Below, piece after piece: positions 16,497 to 23,397 of a stretch of 31,364 bases of DNA. Within the stretch, counting starts at the first letter, position 1. Each line of letters opens with the position of its first letter. The DNA comes from an uncultured Pseudomonadota bacterium. Lineage in GTDB: Bacteria > Pseudomonadota > Gammaproteobacteria > Steroidobacterales > Steroidobacteraceae. Location: contig CAMLGF010000043.1 of the NCBI GenBank assembly GCA_946479515.1, forward strand, positions 1-31,364. The letters are read 5' to 3'. The position numbers were made by a program, and so were the translations under genes. The notes beneath the pieces were generated by a model. That model saw nothing but the letters and a program-made list of their open reading frames with translations, did no database searches and was not told where the DNA came from.

Positions 16497-18356
16497 ATGA
16501 ATCGTCAGAATCGACACTCACCCCTGGTCGCGGGTATCGCCGCGGCCCTCGTCACCCCCCTGCTCTCGGCGCCGCTCGTCGCCCAGGACGAGCTCGAGGA
16601 AACCGTGGTCACGGCGACGCGTACGCCCGTGCCCCTGGCAGACCTCGGCGCGCCAGTGGTGGTCATCACGCGCGACGACATCGAACGCTCACTGGCCAGC
16701 GACGTCAGCGAGCTGTTGCACGGCCAGGCGGGCCTGGAAATATCCCGCAACGGAGGGCCGGGCCAGACCACCACCTTGTTCACACGCGGCACCGACAGCA
16801 ACCATACGGTCGTGTTGGTGGACGGCGTGCGCATCAACCCCGGCACCATCGGCGGCGCCGCGTTGCAGAACATCGCCCCGGAAGCCATCGAGCGCATCGA
16901 GATCGTGAAAGGCCCGCGTTCGTCTCTGTATGGCACGGACGCCATCGGCGGCGTCATCCAGCTGTTCACGCGCGGCGCCTCGCGGCAGGGCTTTGGCGCC
17001 GGCGCCACGTACGGCAGCGACCAGACACGGCAGATGTTCGCCGACGGCTCGATCTCCACCAGCGATCGGCTTCGGTTCGGATTCGGCGGCAGCTACGCCG
17101 ACAGCGGAGGCATGCCGGTATTCGTGAACAGCAGCAGCGATCGCGGTTATCGCAACGTCACCGGGCGCGCGTCGCTGGAATTCGCACCCTCCGACACGAT
17201 CACCCTTCGCGGCCGGGCCTGGCGCGCCACCGGGCGCACCGAATACGCGGACCAGGATTTCTTCAGCGGCGAGTTCATCGATCGTTCCAACGATTTCGAG
17301 AACAGCGTTTATTCGGCGGAATTCGACTACCGGGCAACCGGCGGCAGCAAGGGCTGGGGGTTGCGGGTGACCGCAGCCCGCGCCCGGGACGCCATCGACC
17401 AGCTGCAGGCGAACTTCGCCGGTTTCGACTTCGCGCACACGCGCCGCGACAGCCTGGATGCACAGGTCGATCTGCCGCGCTTCGGTGCGCACGCCCTCTC
17501 GGTCGGCGTGCAGGTCAGCGACGAGAACACCCGGGCCAACTCCTTCGGCACCGCGTTCGACGAGAACACCTCGGTAACGCAGGCCTTCGTGCAGGACCAG
17601 TTCGAGGTCGGCCGCGTGACATCGCGCCTCGCGGTGGGCGGCGTGGACCACGACACTTTCGGCAGCGAGCTCACCTGGAACGCGGAGGTTGGCGTAGGGT
17701 TCGGCAGCGGCACGCGCCTCGCGCTGTCGGGAGGCAAGGCCTTTCGAGCGCCGGACGCCACCGACCGGTTCGGCTTCGGCGGCAATCCCGGACTGCAGCC
17801 CGAGATTTCGCACCAGGTGGAGCTGTCGCTGCGGCAGAGCCTGGGTGAGCGACAGATGCTGACACTGAGCATCTTCGACAACCGCATCCGCGATCTCATC
17901 AATTTCTTCGTCACCGACCCGGACACCTTCGACGGCGAGAACCGCAACATCGATCGCTCGCGCATCAAGGGCGCGGAATTCGGATGGGCGTTTCACGGCA
18001 GCGCCTGGCATGCGCGCGCCGAGCTGACGCTGCAGGATCCGCGCGACGAATCCGGCGGTGGGCGCCTGCTGCGCCGTTCGCGCGAGGCAGTGAGTCTGGC
18101 CGTGAATCGCTCCGTGAACAGGCTGGACCTGGGCTTCGACGTGGTGGCGTCGGGCAATCGCAAGGATGTGGGCTTGCCAACGGTCACGCTGGATTCGTAC
18201 GCGTTGCTCAATGCCACGGTGCGTTATCGCGTCACTCCGCAGCTCACATTTCAAGGTCGTTTCGAGAACGTGCTCGACGAGGACTACAACTTCGCCGCGG
18301 GCTATCGCGCCGAGGGCCGTGCCTGGACGGTTGGAGTACGCTACGGCTTCGACTGA
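16497..18356 (+). CDS. btuB: TonB-dependent vitamin B12 receptor BtuB
   Basis: Outer-membrane receptor for cobalamin, energised through TonB. From the ATG at 16497 the protein is 619 aa: a signal peptide of about 28-30 residues ending APLVAQ, a TonB box (ELEETVVTATRTP), and a plug domain. The plug carries VTRDDIERSLASDVSELLHG-type sequence, RNGGPGQTTTLFTRGTDSNH and RIEIVKGPRSSLYGTDAIGG, the last being the classic plug/barrel block. A 22-strand barrel follows, ending NVLDEDYNFAAGYRAEGRAW. The frame opens at 16455, but only the 16497 ATG has a strong Shine-Dalgarno. The cobalamin riboswitch directly upstream makes the B12 assignment firm. The final residues are YGFD, so the usual terminal Phe is followed by one Asp. 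Confidence 0.95.
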   Translation: MNRQNRHSPLVAGIAAALVTPLLSAPLVAQDELEETVVTATRTPVPLADLGAPVVVITRDDIERSLASDVSELLHGQAGLEISRNGGPGQTTTLFTRGTDSNHTVVLVDGVRINPGTIGGAALQNIAPEAIERIEIVKGPRSSLYGTDAIGGVIQLFTRGASRQGFGAGATYGSDQTRQMFADGSISTSDRLRFGFGGSYADSGGMPVFVNSSSDRGYRNVTGRASLEFAPSDTITLRGRAWRATGRTEYADQDFFSGEFIDRSNDFENSVYSAEFDYRATGGSKGWGLRVTAARARDAIDQLQANFAGFDFAHTRRDSLDAQVDLPRFGAHALSVGVQVSDENTRANSFGTAFDENTSVTQAFVQDQFEVGRVTSRLAVGGVDHDTFGSELTWNAEVGVGFGSGTRLALSGGKAFRAPDATDRFGFGGNPGLQPEISHQVELSLRQSLGERQMLTLSIFDNRIRDLINFFVTDPDTFDGENRNIDRSRIKGAEFGWAFHGSAWHARAELTLQDPRDESGGGRLLRRSREAVSLAVNRSVNRLDLGFDVVASGNRKDVGLPTVTLDSYALLNATVRYRVTPQLTFQGRFENVLDEDYNFAAGYRAEGRAWTVGVRYGFD

Positions 18357-18371
18357 GCTGCGGGGAAGCGC

Positions 18372-18929
18372 ATGGGAAACCGCTTGAGCAGGATCTACAC
18401 GCGCACGGGCGATGACGGCAGCACCGGCCTCGGCGATGGCCAGCGGGTACGCAAGGATCATCCGCGCGTGGAGGCGTACGGCACCGTGGACGAGGCCAAC
18501 AGCGCCATCGGCATGATTCTCGGCGTGCCCGGCATCCCGGCCGAAGTGTCCGGTTGCCTGACCGGTATCCAGCACGACCTGTTCGATCTCGGCGGCGAGT
18601 TGTGCCTTCCGGGAACGAGCGCGATCAAGGCCGAGCAGATTGCGCGGCTGGAACAGGCCCTGGATGCGTTCAACGAACCGCTGCCGGCGCTCAAGGAGTT
18701 CATCCTGCCGGCCGGCGGGCCGGCGGCCTCGGCATGCCATCTGGCGCGGACCATCGTGCGCCGCGCCGAGCGGCGCGTGTGGACGCTGGCCGGTTCGGAG
18801 GCGGTGAATCCGGAGGTGCCGAAGTACCTGAATCGGCTCTCGGACCTGCTGTTCGTGATCGCGCGCGTGTTGGCGCGCCATGAGACGGGGTCGGAAGTGC
18901 TGTGGCGGCACGACCGCGGGCGGCGCTGA
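18372..18929 (+). CDS. pduO: cob(I)yrinic acid a,c-diamide / cob(I)alamin adenosyltransferase, PduO type
   Basis: Transfers the adenosyl group of ATP to cob(I)alamin to make coenzyme B12. The 185-aa protein is a trimeric five-helix bundle type: ATP-site TRTGDDGSTGLGDG at the N-terminus, VEAYGTVDEANS, the cofactor-side ACHLARTIVRRAERRV, and YLNRLSDLLFVIAR. These place it in the PduO/MMAB group, not the CobA/BtuR group. The ATG at 18372 has GGGGAAG upstream and lies 15 nt after btuB, so it shares the riboswitch-controlled transcript: import and activation of the vitamin are regulated together. Confidence 0.94.
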   Translation: MGNRLSRIYTRTGDDGSTGLGDGQRVRKDHPRVEAYGTVDEANSAIGMILGVPGIPAEVSGCLTGIQHDLFDLGGELCLPGTSAIKAEQIARLEQALDAFNEPLPALKEFILPAGGPAASACHLARTIVRRAERRVWTLAGSEAVNPEVPKYLNRLSDLLFVIARVLARHETGSEVLWRHDRGRR

Positions 18930-18982
18930 TCCGCGTGAATCGCCGGGAGCGGCGTGTCAGCCGCGTCCCCATTTGCAGCAAA

Positions 18983-19531
18983 TCAGGAATGTCCCCATTT
19001 CAGTTGCGACCAGTCGAACGAGGGGCCGGGGTCGGTCTTGCGGCCCGGCGCCACGTCGCTGTGGCCGACGATGCGGTCCTTCGAGATGGCCGGATAGGCG
19101 GCCAACAACATCGGCAGCAGCTCGCGCAGGCGCGCGTACTGCTGGCGGGTATATGGCAGGTCGTCGGTGCCTTCGCATTCGATGCCGATGGAAAAGTCAT
19201 TGCAGGCTTCGCGCCCCTGCCAACTCGACTTGCCGGCATGCCAGGCGCGCTGATGGAAGGGAACGAACTGCACCACCTCACCGTCACGGCGCAGCATTAG
19301 GTGCGCGGACACCCGCAGTGATGCGCGCTCGCGAAATTCCGGGTGCGCATCCGCGGGCAGGTTTCCGGTGAACAGGCGCGCCACCCAGGGTCCGCCGAAA
19401 TCTCCGGGTGGCAGACTGATTCCATGCAGCACGATGAGATCGGGCTGCACGCCTACGGGCCGCTCGTCGAAGAACGGCGAGAGCACCTGCTTGGCGCCGA
19501 CCAGGAGGCCGGTGGCGACGTCGACACGCAT
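18983..19531 (-). CDS. ampD: 1,6-anhydro-N-acetylmuramyl-L-alanine amidase AmpD
   Basis: Cytoplasmic zinc amidase that strips the stem peptide from anhydro-muropeptides in cell-wall recycling, and so keeps AmpR-type beta-lactamase induction low where present. The 182-aa protein matches E. coli AmpD (183 aa). Zinc ligands are H36 (LIVLHGISLPPG), H157 (GHSDVAPGRKTDPGP) and D167. I chose the ATG at 19531 by alignment with the E. coli N-terminus; an ATG at 19543 would add four residues. The gene is divergent from bioA, with fewer than 20 bp between starts. It converges on pduO across 53 bp that hold a small GC hairpin (18949-18964) without a U-tract. Confidence 0.95.
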   Translation of the reverse strand: MRVDVATGLLVGAKQVLSPFFDERPVGVQPDLIVLHGISLPPGDFGGPWVARLFTGNLPADAHPEFRERASLRVSAHLMLRRDGEVVQFVPFHQRAWHAGKSSWQGREACNDFSIGIECEGTDDLPYTRQQYARLRELLPMLLAAYPAISKDRIVGHSDVAPGRKTDPGPSFDWSQLKWGHS

Positions 19532-19549
19532 GGCACCCAGCATGCCACA

Positions 19550-20941
19550 ATGAATCCCGCCCTCATCAATTCAGATTCCTGCACCATGCATCCGGCCGGC
19601 AATTCGCATTGGGTCTCGCGCGATCTGGCGCACGTCTGGCATCCGTGCACGCAGATGAAGGACCACGAGACAGTGCCTCTCATCCCGCTGCGCTCGGGCT
19701 CGGGGGTATGGCTCGAGGACCAGGCCGGCAAGCGTTACCTCGATGGCATCAGCTCCTGGTGGGTGAACCTGTTCGGTCACGCCAACCCGCGCATCGGTGC
19801 AGCCGTGGCGGCGCAGCTGGGAAAGCTGGAACATGCCATCTTCGCGGGATTCACCCATGAGCCGGCCATCCTGCTCGCCGAGGAACTGGTGCGCATCGCC
19901 CCCGCCGGCCTTAGCCGCTGCTTCTTCGCCGACAATGGTTCCGCCGCCGTCGAAGTGGCCGTGAAGATGAGCTTCCACCACTGGCGCAATCGCAGCCAGC
20001 CGCGCAAGCGGCGCTTCGTGACCCTGGCAAACAGTTATCACGGTGAAACCCTCGGCGCGCTCGCCGTGGGCAACGTGGACCTGTACAAGTCCATCTACCA
20101 GCCGCTGCTCATGGACGTGATCACCGTCCCTTCTCCCGACGCCTTCCTGCGTGAGCCCGGCGCCTCCGAGGCCGAGCATGCGCGCCACCAGTTCGCGCAC
20201 ATGGAACGGACACTGGAACAGCATCATGCCGAGGTGGCCGCGGTCATCGTCGAGCCCCTGGTGCAATGTGCCGGTGGCATGCGCATGTACGACCCGGTGT
20301 ACCTGACACTGCTGCGCGAGGCCTGCGACCGGTACGACGTTCAGCTCATCGCCGACGAGATCGCGGTGGGCTTCGGCCGCACCGGCACGATGTTCGCCTG
20401 CGAACAGGCCGGCATCCGGCCTGACTACCTGTGCCTGTCCAAGGGGCTGACCGGCGGCTATCTGCCGCTGTCGGTGGTGATGACCACGGATTCCGTCTAC
20501 GACACCTTCTATGACGAATACGTGAAGCTCAACGCCTTCCTGCATTCACACAGCTACACCGGCAATCCGCTGGCCTGCGCGGCGGCGAACGCCACGCTCG
20601 CCATCTTTCGCGAAGAGCCCGTGCTCGCCCGCAATCGCGAGCGGGCCGCGCACCTGCGCAGCGCGGTGGCGCATCTGCAGGATCACCCCCACGTGGCCGA
20701 GATCCGCCAGCGGGGCATGATCCTGGCCATCGAATTGATGAAGGACGTGGCGCGACGCATTCCTTGGCCCTTCGAAGAGCGCCGCGGTCTGCGCATCTAT
20801 CAGCGGGCGCTGGAGCGCGGCGTCCTGATCCGGCCCATCGGCACGACGGTCTATTTCATGCCGCCGTACGTCATCGAACCCGACGAGATCGATGCACTGG
20901 CGCGCGTGGCCACGGAAGGAATCGAGCTGGCATGCGCGTGA
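19550..20941 (+). CDS. bioA: adenosylmethionine--8-amino-7-oxononanoate aminotransferase
   Basis: PLP enzyme of biotin synthesis: converts KAPA to DAPA with SAM as amino donor. From the ATG at 19550 the protein is 463 aa (E. coli 429). Family blocks include HVWHPCTQMKDHE, DGISSWWVNLFGHANPRI, FADNGSAAVEVAVKM, the cofactor Asp D269 (LIADEIAVGFGRTGTMF) and the Schiff-base lysine K298 (LCLSKGLTGGYLPLS). An ATG at 19586 is an alternative; neither has a good Shine-Dalgarno, so the message may be leaderless or weakly translated. The 3' end overlaps rsmE by 10 nt. Other bio genes are not in the window. Confidence 0.95.
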   Translation: MNPALINSDSCTMHPAGNSHWVSRDLAHVWHPCTQMKDHETVPLIPLRSGSGVWLEDQAGKRYLDGISSWWVNLFGHANPRIGAAVAAQLGKLEHAIFAGFTHEPAILLAEELVRIAPAGLSRCFFADNGSAAVEVAVKMSFHHWRNRSQPRKRRFVTLANSYHGETLGALAVGNVDLYKSIYQPLLMDVITVPSPDAFLREPGASEAEHARHQFAHMERTLEQHHAEVAAVIVEPLVQCAGGMRMYDPVYLTLLREACDRYDVQLIADEIAVGFGRTGTMFACEQAGIRPDYLCLSKGLTGGYLPLSVVMTTDSVYDTFYDEYVKLNAFLHSHSYTGNPLACAAANATLAIFREEPVLARNRERAAHLRSAVAHLQDHPHVAEIRQRGMILAIELMKDVARRIPWPFEERRGLRIYQRALERGVLIRPIGTTVYFMPPYVIEPDEIDALARVATEGIELACA

Positions 20942-21666
20942 CGCGGGTATTCGTCGAGCAGAAGCTCGTGGCCGGCAAGGGCGTGGGCCTGCCGGAGCAG
21001 GCGGGGCTGCATCTCACGCGCGTGCTGCGACTCGATGCAGGCGCCGCGCTCACGCTGTTCGACGGTACGGGCGGTGAGTACCGGGGCACGCTGGAGCGCG
21101 ACGGCAGGAAATTCTGGGCACGGGTCGGCACCCATGATCCGGTGGAACGCGAATCGCCGCTGGACATCACTCTTCTGCAGGGTGTGGCGCGCGGCGAACG
21201 CATGGACCTCATCGTGCAGAAGGCCACCGAGCTCGGCGTGGCGCGCATCGTTCCCGTGCTGGCGGAGCGCACGGTGGTGCGAGTCGACGCCGGCCAGCGC
21301 ACACGCAAGCTCGAACATTGGCGGGCCGTGGCCATTGCCGCCTGCGAGCAATGCGGCCGCAACCGCGTGCCGGCGGTGGCGGCACCGCTCTCACTCGGCG
21401 ATGCCATCGCCACGCTGCCGGCGGACTCGCGCCGCTGCCTGCTCGCCGCCGATGGTGGTGAATCCCTGGGCGCGCTCGCCAACGGACCGCCAGCGGGCGT
21501 CGCACTGCTGATCGGCCCCGAAGGTGGGCTTGCCGACACCGAACGCCGCTTCGCCGCGGCCAATGGCTTCGGCGCCTATCGGATCGGACCGCGCATCCTG
21601 CGCACTGAAACCGCGGGGCTGGCGGCGCTCGCCGCGCTGCAGAGCCTGGCAGGGGACTTCAGATGA
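20932..21666 (+). CDS. rsmE: 16S rRNA (uracil1498-N3)-methyltransferase RsmE
   Basis: SPOUT-family methyltransferase that modifies U1498 of 16S rRNA using SAM. The 244-aa protein has an N-terminal PUA-like domain (about 1-70, with QAGLHLTRVLRLDAG), and the knot domain with LLQGVARGERMDLIVQKATE, ELGVARIVPVLAERTVV, CEQCGRNRVP, and the SAM-binding IGPEGGLADTE plus LGPRILRTETAGLAAL-like ending (here RIGPRILRTETAG). Its ATG lies inside the last codons of bioA (ATGCGCGTGA overlap), which indicates coupling. The frame is open upstream to 20764 but that is the bioA shadow. Confidence 0.95.
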   Translation: MRVTRVFVEQKLVAGKGVGLPEQAGLHLTRVLRLDAGAALTLFDGTGGEYRGTLERDGRKFWARVGTHDPVERESPLDITLLQGVARGERMDLIVQKATELGVARIVPVLAERTVVRVDAGQRTRKLEHWRAVAIAACEQCGRNRVPAVAAPLSLGDAIATLPADSRRCLLAADGGESLGALANGPPAGVALLIGPEGGLADTERRFAAANGFGAYRIGPRILRTETAGLAALAALQSLAGDFR

Positions 21667-21733
21667 GCATCCCGAGTTCCGGCTGGCAGGCGGTTTGCGG
21701 GCGAGGTAGATAGTTCGTGGCATCATCGCAGTC

Positions 21734-22528
21734 ATGAGTCTCCGCACCGTCAGCGCCACCCGCTACGTCACGCCGCTGCGCGAGGGCGGTTCGTTGCCCG
21801 CCATCGTCGAGGCCGACGACGCCGGCATGTACGTGCTCAAATTTCGCGGCGCCGGCCAGGGCGCGAAGGTGCTGGTGGCGGAGATCATCGTCGGCGAGCT
21901 GGCGCGCGCCGCCGGCCTCGCCATGCCGGAGATCGTGCTCATGGAACTGGACGGCGAGCTGGCCCGCACCGAGCCGGACCCCGAGATCCAGCAACTCATC
22001 CGCGACAGCGCCGGGCTCAATCTGGGCTTCGACTATCTGCCCGGCTCGGTCACCTTCGACCCGGTGGCGGACCGGCCCGATCCCGCGCTGGCCTCGCGCA
22101 TCGTCTGGCTCGATGCGTTCACCAGCAACGTGGACCGCACCAGCCGCAATGCCAACATGCTCATGTGGCACGGCAGGCTGTGGTTGATCGATCACGGCGC
22201 GGCGCTGTATTTCCACCACGGCTGGACCCGGGAATCGACGCGCGACGCGGATCGCCCGGCGGACCCGTTCGCGGCCATCAGGGACCACATCCTGTTGAAG
22301 TCCGCCGAAGCGCTCGACGCGGCCGATGCCGCCCTGACACAGGTGATCACGCCCGCGCTGGTTCGCGACGTGGTCGCCCTGGTGCCGGACGCCTGGCTGG
22401 CGGGCGATCGCGCATTTGCCACGCCCGACGAGGCGCGCGCGGCATACGTCGCACATCTGACCCGGCGCCTGCAGGCGCCGCGCGCGTTCCTGGAGGAGGC
22501 ACGTCGTGCACGCTCAGCGCTCGTATGA
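21734..22528 (+). CDS. HipA-like kinase (HipA_2 family)
   Basis: Predicted kinase-fold protein of unknown substrate. The 264-aa protein is much shorter than HipA (~440 aa) but keeps the kinase elements in order: K36 in YVLKFRG (ATP lysine), E50 in an AEIIVGELARAAGL helix, and the catalytic loop D134-R-T-S-R-N139-A-N141. D153 in LWLIDHGAALYFHH is the metal-binding Asp. No HipB-type helix-turn-helix antitoxin is adjacent. Instead it overlaps a DUF3037 gene by 23 bp, a pairing known from many bacterial genomes. A 67-bp gap separates it from rsmE and shows no clear promoter. Function as a toxin, defence component or metabolic regulator is not established. Confidence 0.85.
   Translation: MSLRTVSATRYVTPLREGGSLPAIVEADDAGMYVLKFRGAGQGAKVLVAEIIVGELARAAGLAMPEIVLMELDGELARTEPDPEIQQLIRDSAGLNLGFDYLPGSVTFDPVADRPDPALASRIVWLDAFTSNVDRTSRNANMLMWHGRLWLIDHGAALYFHHGWTRESTRDADRPADPFAAIRDHILLKSAEALDAADAALTQVITPALVRDVVALVPDAWLAGDRAFATPDEARAAYVAHLTRRLQAPRAFLEEARRARSALV
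22492..22499 (+). promoter_or_regulatory. strong Shine-Dalgarno for the DUF3037 gene inside the kinase gene
   Basis: GGAGGAGG lies 6 nt before the GTG at 22506, within codons for L-E-E-A of the kinase. It is one of the strongest ribosome-binding sites in the window. It fixes the DUF3037 start and suggests the partner is made at least as well as the kinase. Confidence 0.75.
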
Positions 22529-22889
22529 CTATGCGGTGATCCGCGTCGTCCCGCGCGTCGAGCGCCAGGAATTCGTGAACGCGGGCGTCATCCTCTGGTG
22601 CCGCGACCAGGATTTCCTCGGTGCCCGCATCGAGCTCGACGAGGCGCGGCTGCGGGCCCTCGATCCCGAGGTCGACGTCGACGCCGTGCGGCGTCACCTC
22701 GCGAGCTTCTCCGTGATCTGCAGAGGTGGCGCTGATGCCGGCCCGATCGGCAAACTACCGAAACGCGAGCGCTTCGACTGGCTGGTGGCGCCGCGCAGCA
22801 CCATCATCCAGACCTCGGCGGTTCACACCGGCCGGTGCGCGGACCCCGAGACGACGATGGAGCGGCTGCTGGAGACGATGGTGCGCTGA
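22506..22889 (+). CDS. DUF3037 domain protein, partner of HipA-like kinase
   Basis: Function unknown. The 127-aa single-domain protein has the DUF3037 hallmarks: an N-terminal YDYAVIRVVPRVERQEFVNAGV strand-helix unit, an ILWC...FLGARIELD strand pair, and a C-terminal FDWLVAPRSTIIQTSAVHTG block followed by a helix ending MERLLETMVR. No catalytic motif or membrane segment is evident. Starts at GTG 22506 with a near-perfect Shine-Dalgarno and overlaps the kinase gene by 23 bp in a different frame, so the two are co-produced. It converges on chpC across 23 bp. Confidence 0.85.
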   Translation: MHAQRSYDYAVIRVVPRVERQEFVNAGVILWCRDQDFLGARIELDEARLRALDPEVDVDAVRRHLASFSVICRGGADAGPIGKLPKRERFDWLVAPRSTIIQTSAVHTGRCADPETTMERLLETMVR

Positions 22890-22912
22890 GCGGTCGGGGG
22901 CGATTCTTCCCG

Positions 22913-23389
22913 CTACTCGACCAGCACCGAAGTCTCTTCGGAAATCATTTCCTCGATGCGCTCGAGATCGGGGATCCACGGCGCCTCGTTGATCATGCGC
23001 ACCTGGGAAATGATCGGCGTGCGCTCGGGGAAGGTCTTGGTCGGATCGGGGCGCAGGATGTCGGCGCTCACGCGCACCAGTTGCGGAAATCCCTGCGACA
23101 CCATGCCGTAATAGCCGCCCTCGATCTGTGAGCCCAGGGCGAACAGCACGACGACGCGCGTGCGGCCCGTGAGCGGCGGTATGGTCTGCCCGCAGGCACC
23201 CTCGAATGAGATCAACGGGATGTTGCGACTGCCCCAGGCGAACGTGCCGAGATACCACGGCGGCGCACCCGGCATCTCGGAGGGCGTGTTGAAACCGACC
23301 ACTTCCGCCACGCAGGAGCGCGGGATGATCAGACGGCCATCCAGCAGCGGGATCAGCAGGCTGTAGATTTCCGAGATTCTTTCCGCCAT
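22913..23389 (-). CDS. chpC: CheW-like scaffold protein ChpC (Pil-Chp system)
   Basis: CheW-domain adaptor that links receptor and kinase. The 158-aa protein is essentially one CheW domain: LLIPLLDGRLIIPRSCVAEVVGF, WYLGTFAWGSRNIPLISFEGACG and VVLFALG, with a C-terminal helix rich in acidic residues. It lies 8 nt after the chpA stop with AGAGG upstream of the ATG, as the last gene of the pilus chemotaxis operon, the position of chpC in Pseudomonas. In Pseudomonas a methylesterase gene, chpB, stands between chpA and chpC; here it is absent. Confidence 0.85.
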   Translation of the reverse strand: MAERISEIYSLLIPLLDGRLIIPRSCVAEVVGFNTPSEMPGAPPWYLGTFAWGSRNIPLISFEGACGQTIPPLTGRTRVVVLFALGSQIEGGYYGMVSQGFPQLVRVSADILRPDPTKTFPERTPIISQVRMINEAPWIPDLERIEEMISEETSVLVE

Positions 23390-23397
23390 ACGGGCCT

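Noticed and set aside
16689..18911. 740-codon open frame antisense to btuB and pduO
   Set aside because: btuB is unambiguous on the other strand. The antisense product is His/Arg/Ala-rich with no recognisable domain, as expected for the mirror frame of a GC-rich gene.
18949..18964. GC hairpin between pduO and ampD as an intrinsic terminator
   Set aside because: GCGGC/GCCGC stem is short and no U-tract follows on either strand.
21734..22528. Classical hipBA toxin-antitoxin locus
   Set aside because: The kinase is the short HipA_2 type, and no small helix-turn-helix HipB gene is next to it.
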